A stretch of DNA of 64,000 nucleotides, from the NCBI GenBank assembly GCA_002205965.3, contig NADL03000481.1, positions 62,001-126,000 on the forward strand, given 5' to 3'. The translations under genes were made by a program, and so were the position numbers. This DNA is from Kappaphycus alvarezii (Eukaryota > Rhodophyta > Florideophyceae > Gigartinales > Solieriaceae). This document shows positions 22,251 through 32,965 of the stretch, one piece after another. How positions within the stretch are numbered: position 1 is the stretch's first letter; each line of letters begins with the position of its first letter. The notes beneath the pieces are model-generated. The model was given only the letters and a program-made list of their open reading frames with translations, had not been told where the DNA came from and made no database searches.

Positions 22251-22957
22251 CATAGAAGTAGCGATACATGATGGTAGTAGATTGTGTGTAAGCCTGTGAG
22301 ACGTCACGTGTGAAAATCTAAAGGGATGGGTCCATCGCTGCAATTGCCATCAGAATCCATTGTGATGCACGGTGAACTGCGAATATTAGTAGACCATGTT
22401 TTGTGTCATTGAAAGCCTGAACTACAAGCCTAGATTTCTCATAAGCGTCTGGAGATCCGGGGTGTTTAAAATCGTCGACAAATCTACTCCAGCTACTGTA
22501 GAGGGCAGAATGTTGTTTATGGGGTGATTATAAGTAGGGTAGGGCACTGTAAGTGGGTAAAGTGTATACTGTACAAGAGATATGCCGAGATAAGGTATGT
22601 ACACGTGTGCGTGGTGGCAGTTGTGCATGTGATGTATACGTGGTACAGCAAAGAGTAGAAAACTTTGGTGCAGTGGTGTACACATACTGTACTAGTATCA
22701 GGTGTGGAACTTTACTTCGTACTTTACTACGTACTGTACCTCGTACTGTACTTCTTACTGTTCTTCTTACTGTACTAGAGTTCGCACAGTAGAAGTCGGT
22801 TGTGAGAATACTGTCATGACTACACCGCTCCGTTCTCTCTAGGTACAGTAGAATTCCTGCCGTATCCGCCGGCTGCATTCCATTGCTGCAATCTATGGGT
22901 GCATCAGTCCGTTCCATTCTTGGATGGACCTAGAAAGAGGTATTTGATCTTATATTT
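22251..22957. other. intergenic, with TACTGTAC-rich tract
   Basis: At 22705-22785 there is a degenerate tandem of TACTNCGTACTGTACC-like units. ORFs translated through it (129 residues minus) are repeats of Arg-Thr-Val and are artefacts. Confidence 0.5.
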
Positions 22958-22958
22958 T

Positions 22959-23176
22959 GTATGAGGATTCTAGTTTTGATTATGATTTTGTCCGGCTGTA
23001 TCCAAAATCACATATGTGGTTCTATTATACGTATGAGGTTTCTAGTTATGATTATGATTTGTCCGGCTGCATCCAAAATCAGTTACGTGATTGTATAATA
23101 CGTATGCGGTTTCTAATTATGATTACAGTCTGTCGGCTGCATCCAAAATCAGGTATGCGATTTTATAGTACGTATG
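22959..23176. repeat. three tandem units of about 72 bp
   Basis: Units start at about 22961, 23033 and 23104. Each runs from ATGAGG(A/T)TTCTAG through GATTATGATT and TCCGGCTGCATCCAAAATCA. They differ by a few substitutions and one or two indels. Confidence 0.85.
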
Positions 23177-23619
23177 ACGGGTTGACTCTGTTTTTTTGGC
23201 ACAAGAGAATTCGGTTCCGATGATTTTGCAAAAGAAGGTGCTGTATTTATGTGTTTATTGGGCAAAAATGTTTTACGCAAATTTGATAACTTTGGAAGCA
23301 GTTCCAAAAACGTCCCTAATGAACGTTATTAACGGGCCAATATCTTTCAATCTGCTCGAATGGCTCAGTTTCTCGGATTCTGTTAATGGACGCAGTGAGT
23401 TAGGGAGTAGTTTTAGGTCATACATAAGGTCATAATTTTAGAGTTCCGAGTAGATTCTGGGTAGCCAAGCCCGCAACTTCATCCGCCGAGCAAAGTCCTT
23501 CACCCGATCCAACTTTCATTTCGTTATGGGCCCAGCTCAACGCCGTCTCCATCCCTGAATCCCGTAATTTCCCGTGTGTTGTTGCCTTGTTTCGCTTTCC
23601 ATATCTCAGTCTTTTGGTT
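23177..23619. promoter_or_regulatory. 5' flank of the zinc-finger gene
   Basis: About 440 bp upstream of the proposed start. No TATA box stands out. Position is the only support. Confidence 0.25.
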
Positions 23620-24271
23620 ATGTCTACTCCTTCTGGTAAGCTATTTGAATAATTTCATTTCTTTGCACATCGAAGTGATTCCTTTGCAAGTTTTGGTTGG
23701 TGTAAAGACTCACAATCCCAAAATCTGTTACTCACGATCACGTCCACTTTTGTGCCTGCTTTTGCTGGGTTTTGCTAGACTCGGAATTAGCCCTGGTGCC
23801 CGAGTCCCAGGGCTGCACAGTTAGGACTTTGCCATCTGTGGGGAGGATAGTGTGGAATCGATCGAAGTACTCGAACCAGAAGGACCGCCGCCAAAGACGC
23901 TCGCGCTTCTCGTCTAGGGAAAGGTATAGGATCCCTCGTAAGTCAGTACCTCTGGATAAGCCAATAAAGAAAGTTCAACGCCTCTCGGCAAAGAAAGCTA
24001 AAGCCCTCGCCGATCGAGTTGCCAAGAAGGAACTAAAGGCAAAAAGAGTTCCGCCGAGGAACAAGAGGTACTGCAAGCTCTGTGATATTAGCTGCAATAG
24101 CGCACAGACATTCTACGATCACATCAATTCTAAGGGTCATAGGACTAGAGAGAAAAACAAAAAGACCCCTAGGTGTACTGCTGTGATAGAGTGTTCGATT
24201 CCCACGAGGTTCTCAAGCGTCACGAGAACGGGAAGGAACACTTGAAAGTAGTTTTGTCCCAGAGAATTTAA
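23620..24271 (+). CDS. two-zinc-finger (U1/matrin-type C2H2) protein, spliced
   Basis: Exon 1 (23620-23635) encodes MSTPS plus one base. An intron with GTAAGC donor and TTTTGCTAG acceptor (23636-23778, 143 bp) follows. Exon 2 starts DSELALVPES in the open frame. The product, about 170 residues, has a basic middle (KKAKALADRVAKKELKAKR) and a zinc finger, CKLCDISCNSAQTFYDHINS then KGH, with the long C-x2-C-x12-H-x5-H spacing of U1/matrin fingers that bind double-stranded RNA. One base is missing near 24178. In the next frame a second finger, DRVFDSHEVLKRHENGKEH, ends at a stop at 24271. The likely role is RNA binding in the nucleus, inferred from finger type. The five-codon first exon is plausible but unproven. 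Confidence 0.6.
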
Positions 24272-24426
24272 AGAGATCCATTTTTTTTTGAAGCGACGTC
24301 TTTGGCCTTTTCAGTCTAGAGTTTCGTGTGCTGTGTTCTTATAGAGGTGGGCTTGCCACTACAAGGGACTATCGGTCCCCGGCTTGGGATCTTCGAACAG
24401 AACATTAGCACCTCTAGAATATTGCA

Positions 24427-26720
24427 ATGAGTAGCGGAGAAGATCAAGGAGGAGGATCGATGAAGATCGAAAAGCTCACGGATACCAATTTCTACGTGTG
24501 GAAACAGAAGATTCAGCTCCTGTTGGCCCTTCGCGATGTGGAACAGTACATTACTGATGGCACCGTTCCTGAAGATGAACAATCTTCCACTTACAAGGCA
24601 TGGAAGCAAGGGATCGAAAGGCCCGGGCCATCATCGGCCTGTCGCTGTCTGATGATCACCTGGATCATGTGAGAGATGCTGTCACAGCCAAAGAAATGTG
24701 GGACGCCATCTTGGAAGTTTTTGAGCGCCACACATTACTAAATAAGCTGGCGGCCCGGAGAGACTTCTACACGGTCACCATGCTAGACAATGAAAAGTTT
24801 TGCCGTACATAGGACGTGTGCGACACCTAGCAGCTCGCTTAAAGTCAATGGAGTCATCATTGATGACAACTAAATGGCTATGGCAGTTCTCAATGGTCTC
24901 TCGGAGGTTTCAAATCTCATTGTAGCGCTTGACGCCTTGGATCCGAGAAGCACATTCGGAGTAGAATTGTAAAAAGCGCCTGCTCCAAGAGGAGCAACTT
25001 GCATCGCTGAGGCTTGCTAGACGGCAGAATCCTCCAAATGTTGCTCTTATTGAGTAGATCCCTGAGTCAAGACTTGATTCAACGTTGACATGCACCAACT
25101 GTGGTCACAGTGGAAACTCCGGTGCCCGTTGCTGTGGAACCGAAGTCTACGGAAGGAGACCGCCGCCACCTGACCGTTTCTCACGTAAACAGCCACAGAA
25201 GCCTACTGCGATGATTGCTCAAGAGAAAGAAGATCCGGAAATTAATGAAGTCGAGTACATATATCTAATGAACAAGGTAGATAACTCTGTTGTTAACATA
25301 ACGTCAAGCACTTGGCTTATCGACTCTGAATGCTCCGCGCACATAAAATTTGACAAAAGACTGTTCTTGGACTACAGAGAGGTCTCAAAAAGCCGCGTAG
25401 AAATGGAAACGAAAGCGTGTGAGGTAGTAGCTGGAGTCGGGACCGACCTCATAACGCTTGCAGTGAACGTAGTTCAAAAGTCATGCAAGCCCACCAATGT
25501 GCTGCACGTTTCAAGCTTCTCTTTTTCCTAATTTTTGTGCATAAGATGGTCGATAGAATGGATTGGACGTTTAATTCGTTTGTGAAAAGTGCACTGTGAA
25601 GGAGAGTGACTGCATCGTGGCAACTGCCACAATCTGAGTAGAGATGTATGTACTTGATAGATGTAACGAGGTTATTCGGCGTAAAAAGCCTCCTGAAGAC
25701 CTGGCACGAATGATTTGCCCACGCTAACACTCAAGGAATATTGTCCATTGCTTTTAATACAGTGGGAAGTGGACTTCATCTCTCCTCTTCAGATATAACA
25801 AAAGATACCAGCTCATCTTCTGACTGTGAATCTGCGAAATTTGATGCGTGTGTGTTAGGAAAAGAAACTCATTCTGTGATTCCCAAACATCGCTCTAGAG
25901 GTAGGTCAAAACATTTGTGACTTGGTACATTTGGACGTCTGCGGCCCACTCCAAGTGCAGTCAGTATGTGGTGCTAGATACCTTGTCACGTATATCGATG
26001 ACCTCTCAAACTGGATTGTTGTCTATCCGATAAAAAGTAAGATGAAACGTTCCATTTTCATCAAACGTTTGCCTAGTATGCCCTCACACAAACTGTTCAA
26101 CGCGTGAAAGCGCTTCGATCTGACCGTGGTGGAGAGCATCTCTCATCAGATTTCCAATCCTTGCTATCGTCAAAGGGAACTATTCATCAAAAGACCGCTG
26201 CATACACACCTGAAAAGATAGGTGTGGCGGAACGAATCAATCGTACCCTTATTGATCTCGTTAGTTCTACGCTGTCCCATATGGAGGTTTCGAAAGTTTT
26301 TTGGGCTGAATCTCTCACTAACGTAGTTTTCTCTCGGAACCGTGTCAGCAAGAAGCTGTGCCAGGTGATATGGTATCTCGCCGCTCCACTCGTTCACGAC
26401 GCCCACCCCGACCGTGATGGACAGGTCTAGTGGGAACCAGCTTACTCACACCTTCCTGCGGCGACATGAACATACAGAACTCCTTTAAGGAGTAGATGGG
26501 TGGACCACAACCACAGTTTCGGCAGAAGGCGATTGATAAGGAGCTACAGTCCCAACGCAAAAAAACCAGACCGAACACTAGTGCCACGATCGGAAACGTC
26601 CAATATTCTCACCTCTCGTTGGGTCTTATCTGTGGAGGACATACCAGATGATAGCGACAAGTTGATTCAAAAGGGAAACGGTAGCCTCTCTGTGTGGGGC
26701 TTGCAACAAATTGATACTTA
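24427..26720 (+). mobile_element. copia retrotransposon, gag to integrase
   Basis: Gag opens at 24427 (ATG; IEKLTDTNFYVWKQKIQLLL) and continues after a shift with EMWDAILEVFERHTLLNKLA. A degenerate zinc knuckle, CTNCGHSGNSGARC, lies near 25090. The protease has STWLIDSECSAHIKFDKRLF near 25310, where the usual active site is DSGAS, so the Gly is replaced by Glu. Integrase follows: HLDVCGPL (25925), YLVTYIDDLSNWIVVYP, LRSDRGGEHLSSDFQSLLS and KIGVAERINRTLID (26104-26260). RT and RNase H are absent; the sequence changes to GC-rich DIRS-like DNA at about 26720. Flanking LTRs were not found. Confidence 0.85.
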
Positions 26721-26739
26721 GATATGTCGCTATCATCGC

Positions 26740-28975
26740 GGCATCTTGCAGAGTGAAGGGAAAGAGAGCAAAGTCCGCAGCGAACCCGAGCCGAAGGCGA
26801 CGGTGAAACGACGAACGCGGAGCATGTCAGACGCTCCGCTGGTCGAAGAATAAGGAAGCGGACGGGCGCGGAGCGCCCGTCAGGACGGCAGTGTGGGAGC
26901 GGGGCCCCCATCATGGGCTCCTCCTCCGGCCCACATTTGGTGTTCGGAAGGGTGGGCAAGGGTAACGGGGCGGTAGGAGACAAGACAAGGGTAAGGTTAT
27001 GTCGGCAGTTGCTAAAGAATTAGGTGTATTGGAGTTCATTGGCCAGAGAAGAAGGGGGAGATCTGGAACGACTGCCACCTGACATGGCCATTGACAGCGA
27101 TGCAGCGGACGTGGGCTACGTCGGAACGTAGGGTTATCACTATAGAGTGGGTTCGCCGGGTTGGTGGGAGTGTCAAGGTTTCTGGGGGGTGAGCGACAGC
27201 GCGGGACCGATTTCTTTGCCGTAATTGTTCGCGGTTTACGTCCTTCTCCAGTGACACTTCTCCTAATACGTGTACAGCCCCCTAGTTCGGCGTCTCTTTG
27301 TTCACGAAGAAAATCAGGCAGTCTCGTGGGTGTTGACAGCGAGATTTTCCTCATTCCATCCAATGATGGTCTAGTTGCGGAAGTTTGAGGTACTTATGAG
27401 GGGCCTCGAGGTTCGTTTAGAAGCTCAGTGGATCCAACCGGTGGTGAATCGCTTTATAGACGCATTATCAAGGACTTGAAATCCGGGGGACGCCCGGCTG
27501 ACTCATTGTTTGGTGCGGAAGATGCAGAAGAAGCACGGGTTGGACGTGTTAGTGTTCCAGGATCGGCCGCTAGGGTTGAACCGTGGGCGCGGGAGAAGTT
27601 TCTGCGGAGACACATGGGCTAGTATTGTGGGGATGGGCGAGTGCGACTGCAGAACCCGCCTTTCGACATGCTGCAACTGGTGGTGCGTAAATTGGAGGTG
27701 GAGGCTGTGCACGGGGTAATTTTCACGCCGAAGTTGCCAGCTAAAGCTCGGTACGCGCACTTACGCGCGCCCAGATAACGCATGGGCGATTTGAGGAGCG
27801 AGCCTGGGACGCTCGAGGGACAAGTTCGAATCAACAACCGGGGGAGAGTGGTGGCGGCGGAGGTCGATTACGGTCGGAGTGGGAAGAAGGGATAAAGTCA
27901 GTGATACTGGTGCGTACTTGGTCTAGAAGTCGCCAGGGGCTTGGCCGAGGATGTGGGGAGAAGGCAGTGTCACTGTTAGCGGAGTACATCAAGGCCGAGA
28001 GTACTTGGCGGAACCGTTCGAGTCAGCTGCAGCGATGACTCACCTTTTGCGGTAAGGAGGGGCGCTGTGTCTTGCCTGTTCGACAAGGGGACCTCTTATT
28101 GTACATTGGGTACCTATCTTCGGAAGAAAGAGTCAGACCTCAGTCTTCCAGACGGTACTTCACGACCATATCAAGGTACCATAAAGACGCCAGCTATACC
28201 TCCCCCTCTGAAAAAAATGCCACTCGTCTCCAGTCTCCCTTCCGCGTACGAGAAGAAGGTTAATCGTCCCGCAGGATGGCGCGATGTCAGGTCGGGCGTG
28301 TCGCCCCGCATCATGCTGCGGGTAGTTCAGCTTTGCACCTAGAAACAGGACCACCGCATCTTGGGTTACTGCGCTACTATGGTTTCTCGTTACCTTTTCA
28401 GTGCCGCGCAGTTACCGTCGCCCATGTCGCGCGGTGCCAGGTCACAGTGCTCAAGAATGGAGAAATCAGCGTTACGCTCACTCACCGTAAGGGCAATCTA
28501 GCTACTCCTCCACTGCGTCTCAGTTACGCCGCCAACCTTGCCCGGCCGCTTGCGAGACGACAGCATTCAGTCCTGGTCAGATGGGAATCGATACGCCCGG
28601 AGAGTTCTGGCTTGATCAATCTGCACTCGAGCGAAATGTTAGGGTCTGCGGATCTGGGAGGCACATTAAGTACGGCGTTAGGGGCCCTGCAGATCTCACC
28701 TCCCGATTGATTTTACTACGTGTCGCACAGACTGCGCATTGGCGCCCTAAATCAATTCGTTAATTTGCAGTTATCCCGCGCGTGGATCATACAGCGCATG
28801 GATTGGCAGTATGTGTCTATGTTTCGGGTCTATCTCGACGGCAAAACTGCGATCACCCCAGCCTCTTCGTGGTTTTTCGCGCACCTCCCAAGGGTAAGCT
28901 GGTCGGATGCGCGTCTTCTGGGGGCAATATGGACCTTCGCGTGGTATACAGGTGTATTTATACACTGGTGAAGAT
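26740..28975 (+). mobile_element. DIRS-like retroelement remnant with tyrosine recombinase
   Basis: GC-rich segment. RNase H-like and downstream pol pieces are seen on the plus strand: LRKFEVLMRGLEVRLEAQWI, then VVNRFIDALSRTWNPGDARL (about 27375-27490), VFQDRPLGLN, NPPFDMLQLVVRKLEVEAV and VIFTPKLPAKARYAHL (27650-27770). Further right a tyrosine recombinase is visible. ALGALQISPP precedes SHRLRIGALNQFVNL (about 28722-28766, the His-x-x-Arg box) and AWIIQRMDWQYVSMFRVYL (28782-28840, with the final catalytic Tyr). A tyrosine recombinase in place of a DDE integrase defines DIRS-like elements. The RT catalytic core is missing on the left. Frameshifts are many. Crypton is an alternative for the recombinase alone, but the RNase H piece argues for DIRS. 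Confidence 0.7.
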
Positions 28976-28979
28976 ACTA

Positions 28980-29440
28980 ATGGAAGTAGCGTGCCAACAA
29001 CCGAGCGTGCCCTGTGTTCTGGGAAATCACCAGGGCCCTAGATAAAGCCTCGGTTGACAACCATACAGTATCGGGGCCGTCTTCGGGATGTCTATTTCTC
29101 TATTAATCGCCCTCCCTTGTACGCTACTCCACTCAATCTGTCTATTCTTTGTGAAGTGTTAGGATTACCATCATGCTTGGATTCTTGCCATGCATTTGTC
29201 CTTGTTGATCGGGTGCCCTTGCTACAGGAGATACCCTGTGTTATTTGAGTAAACAAAGAGTAAATCTTCTCGATAGATATTCATTGAATATAAGTTCCTG
29301 AGTAATGCATAATGGTATACAGTAACCCGACATTAAAAACATTTGAAAACGAGTAGCACTAAAATGATATCACGAAAGTGCCACGTGGGCAATAAAACCA
29401 CGAAAGCACGTATAAAGGGTCTAATATGCAATTTCTCACA
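28980..29440. other. no gene recognised
   Basis: Intergenic gap between the DIRS-like remnant and a copia fragment. AT-rich on the right. I saw no split direct or inverted repeats in it. Confidence 0.35.
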
Positions 29441-30960
29441 TTTTAACCACTCTAAATACGACCGATGACATTACGAATTGCTTATTGAACCACAGGGGTC
29501 TCATCCAACCCTTCGCAAGCGAATTCTCGAAAGAATTATTTAGAAGGCGTTTTGTGAATGCATCTGCAATATTCGAATTTCCGCTAACAAGCCCAACTTC
29601 AATTGGGTCAAATTGATTGTACGCTTGTATATCTGTAGAGATTTCTTTAGGCAGCCTCTTCTCAGCTGCAGTCTATTACTCGTTTATTACATCAAATAGT
29701 TGCTTCGAGTCGGTAAGCATTCGAAGCGGGATATTCTTCCCATAAATTCGCTCTAAGTGGTAGCGCATCATAAACGCAGATTCAGAACCTTCTTTCAACG
29801 CATAATTTCTCCACCTTTAATCGAACGTACAACACGTTTAGACTTGCGATTCATGAGTTTCAGTACGTGGAGTTAGGTGTTTTCATCGCAAAGCATGATA
29901 ATGTAACCGATTTGAGACGTTGAGTCAACATTCAATCAAAGGAGCGCTTCGGTATAGATTCGTAGATAGAAAAACACTTTTCTTGCAGTTTGGGATACTT
30001 CATCACGTGATCCTTCTTCTCGAGCCTCTTAAATAGCTTCGTTTAAAAGACGAATGGATTCATTGCTGTATTGCTCTTCAGTGACCGTTGCGGCTTGATT
30101 TAACAGCCAGATTAGATCTGGGCGTGAATGGCTGGCCCATGAAACAGCTGATCTTGCACTACGAAAATTCTTAAAGGTTGCATCTTCGGCTAAGATTAGC
30201 AAGCAACTTATATATATACGCTGGTCGACCTCTATGTTTCCGCCCTCATTTCGGCCAATATGCAGCCTGAAGAAGTTAAACTTGTTCTACTCTCGTGGCT
30301 TAGACTCAAATTAGCGGTTGAATTTCTCCGATAAAGCTTCAAACTGCAAATAAAGAGGCCCAAAATAATCTTCAAAACACATACCTAGTATACTTGTGGG
30401 TCATTCTTTTGATTTTTCTTTCATACATAAACTGATCAGTCTTACGTTGGATTGCAGATACCAGTGCTATCCTTCAGATAGCAATAAATGGTGTGCAGTG
30501 TCCTTTGTAACCGCAGTTCATGCATATAAATGTGGAAAAACGCCTGTACCCAGGATTCCGCCCAAGAAGAGCAGCATTCGACGTAGTCTGCGGTCTATCA
30601 AGCTTCACTTAGGCATGTTACTGTTCTTGCGATAGGCGAATTTTTACATGCTCTACTCTGAACGAGTTATTCCAAGATCCGGGAGCTTCAAGAGCAACAA
30701 TGAGATTTCGGAACCTCTGTGGCAGACCCTTGAGTACTTCTATAGCCATTTCGTTGTCATCAGTGACGACTACCATTGACGTTAAGCGAGCTGGTAGATT
30801 TCTTACACGTCCTATGTCCGGCTATACTCTCTCTTCGTCTAGAATGGTAACTGTGTAGAATTCTCTCCGGCCGTCAGCTTATTTAGTATCGTGTCGCGCT
30901 CAACAACTTCCAAAATGGCGTCCTACATATCTTTAGTTAGTGTAATTTCACTTCTCTGCC
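29440..30960 (-). mobile_element. internally deleted copia element
   Basis: From 30960 leftward the minus strand encodes a gag fragment resembling that of the 24.4 kb element: LNKLTAGREFYTVTILDEER, then IGRVRNLPARLTSM. A possible zinc knuckle, CMNCGYKGHC, lies near 30515. From about 30350 the sequence jumps to the RT end and RNase H: LQFEALSEKFNR, SAVSWASHSRPDLIWLLNQA (about 30115-30175), MMRYHLERIYGKNIPLRMLT (about 29720-29780) and GLVSGNSNIADAFTKRLLNN (about 29535-29595). Protease, integrase and most of RT are absent, so this is either one deleted element or two adjacent fragments. Confidence 0.7.
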
Positions 30961-32624
30961 TTTTTCTGGCAGCTGACAACTCGCAAAGAGGCTTACAGGT
31001 ATTACTGTACTTTACAGTTCAACCTAGAACTTGACCGTTATGTTTATGCACTGTACAGTACTGTAAGCTTGAGCTGATCTACTTTAGATCAGCTCAAGCA
31101 GTTTAGGGTTAGACACTCACCATCGTCTACATGTCTTCTGGAAACTTCTTTCGGTCATCAGATAGCATCAGTCGACTCGCCTTGAAGTCTATATAATCCC
31201 CGGCCTCTCTCCATCTTCTACCTGAGTAAAGTTCCTCACGACCTCCTTCTTTCTCATCCCTCCTTCTCAATCCCTCACTCTTTCTACCCTTCTCTCCTTC
31301 TCCCTCCTGCTCTCCCGCTCTCTCCGTCACTCTCTGCCTGGCTCCTTCGCTCCCTCTCTCCGTTTCTGTCGATCATCTTTATCAAGTCACCAGGGCTAAT
31401 TCCAAGTCTAACACAATACCGTAGAAGCAGCACAGATAGTGGAAATAATCGTTAAGAACAGCTTTGGCGATTATGATTCTTTAGACGGACCAAAAAGTGC
31501 AAAGAAAATCACTTCATTGTGCAAAGAAGTGAAACTATTCAAATAGCTTACCAGAACTAAAAGGCTTATTCAAAGTGAAATAAACAAAAATTGTAAGAGA
31601 GGAGACAAAATGCGAATCAAGCGGGCGGATCCGACCGTTTCGTGAAGAGTACGGAATCTGAACCACAGAAAGGAGATTGGAAGCTTAAGAGGACTTTGAG
31701 AAGTGATAAACCAATTCGAGTCCGCCAAAACTAAAAACAATAACCTAGATGAAAGAGTGGCTGACAAAAACTTTTGGATGTAAATAATTTGGAGAAGAAG
31801 TAGGAACTTTGGTTAAAGGTCTGAAATTGGTGCGTAGTCTGGCTGACTTACTTTGAATTGACTGGAGGCAAGGTTTATATGCTAAACCGAATCTAAATGC
31901 TGATCCCAACTCTGACATTCAACACTAACTCGCATAATATCATCAAATTAAAAATCCACCAATCAGCAAACATACACTAACAGAAAGAAATAGCGTGAAT
32001 CTTTGCATCAAATCACAACTTTGCCCGCGCGAATAATTTGTGCATACAAATGTACCTACAATTTATACAAGTATAAAATATTTCATAGTAAAATTCAACC
32101 CATAACACCAATTCCCGCTCTCACTGTAGTTCTCCGCCATAGCACGTAATATATCAATTTTCCAAGTTCCTCTGTTACTTCCCATATCTTATTCGTACAC
32201 TCTAGCGACTGTACAAGCCGTTCGTAACCACCACCGGAAACGTTCCCGCCGGAACTACTGTACACCTTACGAGAGGTAACAGACAACTTTCCATATCTCT
32301 TCTGTGAGAACCGGGTTTCTTGCAGGATCGGGCGAACATGTCCAAAATACATGTAATTGGTGCGAGAAACATGACAGTATGCCTGAAGACAATTGTAAAG
32401 CAGTACACCAGTACATATAATAAAAATGTCTACTCCAAATTACAGTACATGGAACATCTCGTCAAACGATTTAACAAAGTTCAAGGACATACTGTAAGTA
32501 AAATGTACCAATTACATGTCCAAGAAAATATTGCGAAAGTACAGAACAAGGCTCATAAATATTCATGTGCCTATTACAATTATAAAAGGGATATTTATCC
32601 CCCATGTACTTGTACCTGAGCCAA
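30961..32624. other. intergenic, with hairpin and pyrimidine-rich tract
   Basis: No gene recognised in about 1.66 kb. A perfect hairpin sits at 31068-31098. A CTCCCTC-rich tract lies at about 31195-31375 and gives spurious Arg/Glu/Gly ORFs on the minus strand. TACAGTAC and GTACATGTA patches occur at 31050, 32250 and 32340-32520. Confidence 0.5.
31068..31098. repeat. perfect 13-bp hairpin
   Basis: CTTGAGCTGATCT, a five-base spacer, then AGATCAGCTCAAG. No neighbouring gene end makes it an obvious terminator. Confidence 0.8.
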
Positions 32625-32700
32625 AAGACCAGTTGGTCTAATGGAAAATTCGAATACATGCCCGGAGAGGACGTGAGTTCGAATCCGGTGTGAGCACTGC
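32625..32700 (+). other. tRNA-like sequence with A and B boxes
   Basis: TGGTCTAATGG at 32634-32644 fits the RNA polymerase III A box, and GTTCGAATCC at 32677-32686 fits the B box. Their spacing matches a normal tRNA. The anticodon arm pairs weakly, and the acceptor and T stems do not pair, so this is not a functional tRNA as read. It may be a tRNA pseudogene or a tRNA-derived SINE head. Confidence 0.35.
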
Positions 32701-32965
32701 TAAAACTACACATTTGTGTTAAAAAATGTGTGTAGGTCACAGGAAGCAAGGGACTGTCGTTTGGAGTCTGTTTCTAGTCTGAGGACCCGTCTTGGTTTTA
32801 TCTGGAGCTATATCTTTCCCACCCTAGCAGTGGGAAATAGCTTTCATAGCCGGATAACCTAATGCGAGGATTAGAATTTAGATGTCACTCATTGTAAAAT
32901 GGCCAATCGACAGTACCGGAAACTATGCGATAGGGATTCCTATGGCGGCTAAGCACACATACCTT

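Noticed and set aside
22528-22917. 129-residue ORF with Arg-Thr-Val repeats
   Set aside because: Generated by the TACTGTAC tandem tract.
22959-23176. CRISPR-like array
   Set aside because: Three contiguous 72-bp units without spacers in eukaryotic DNA; an ordinary tandem repeat.
26911-27363. 150-residue minus-strand ORF in the GC-rich block
   Set aside because: Opposite to the RNase H-like coding of the DIRS-like element; composition only.
31127-31330. Glu/Gly/Arg-rich minus-strand ORF
   Set aside because: Translation of a CTCCCTC simple-sequence tract.
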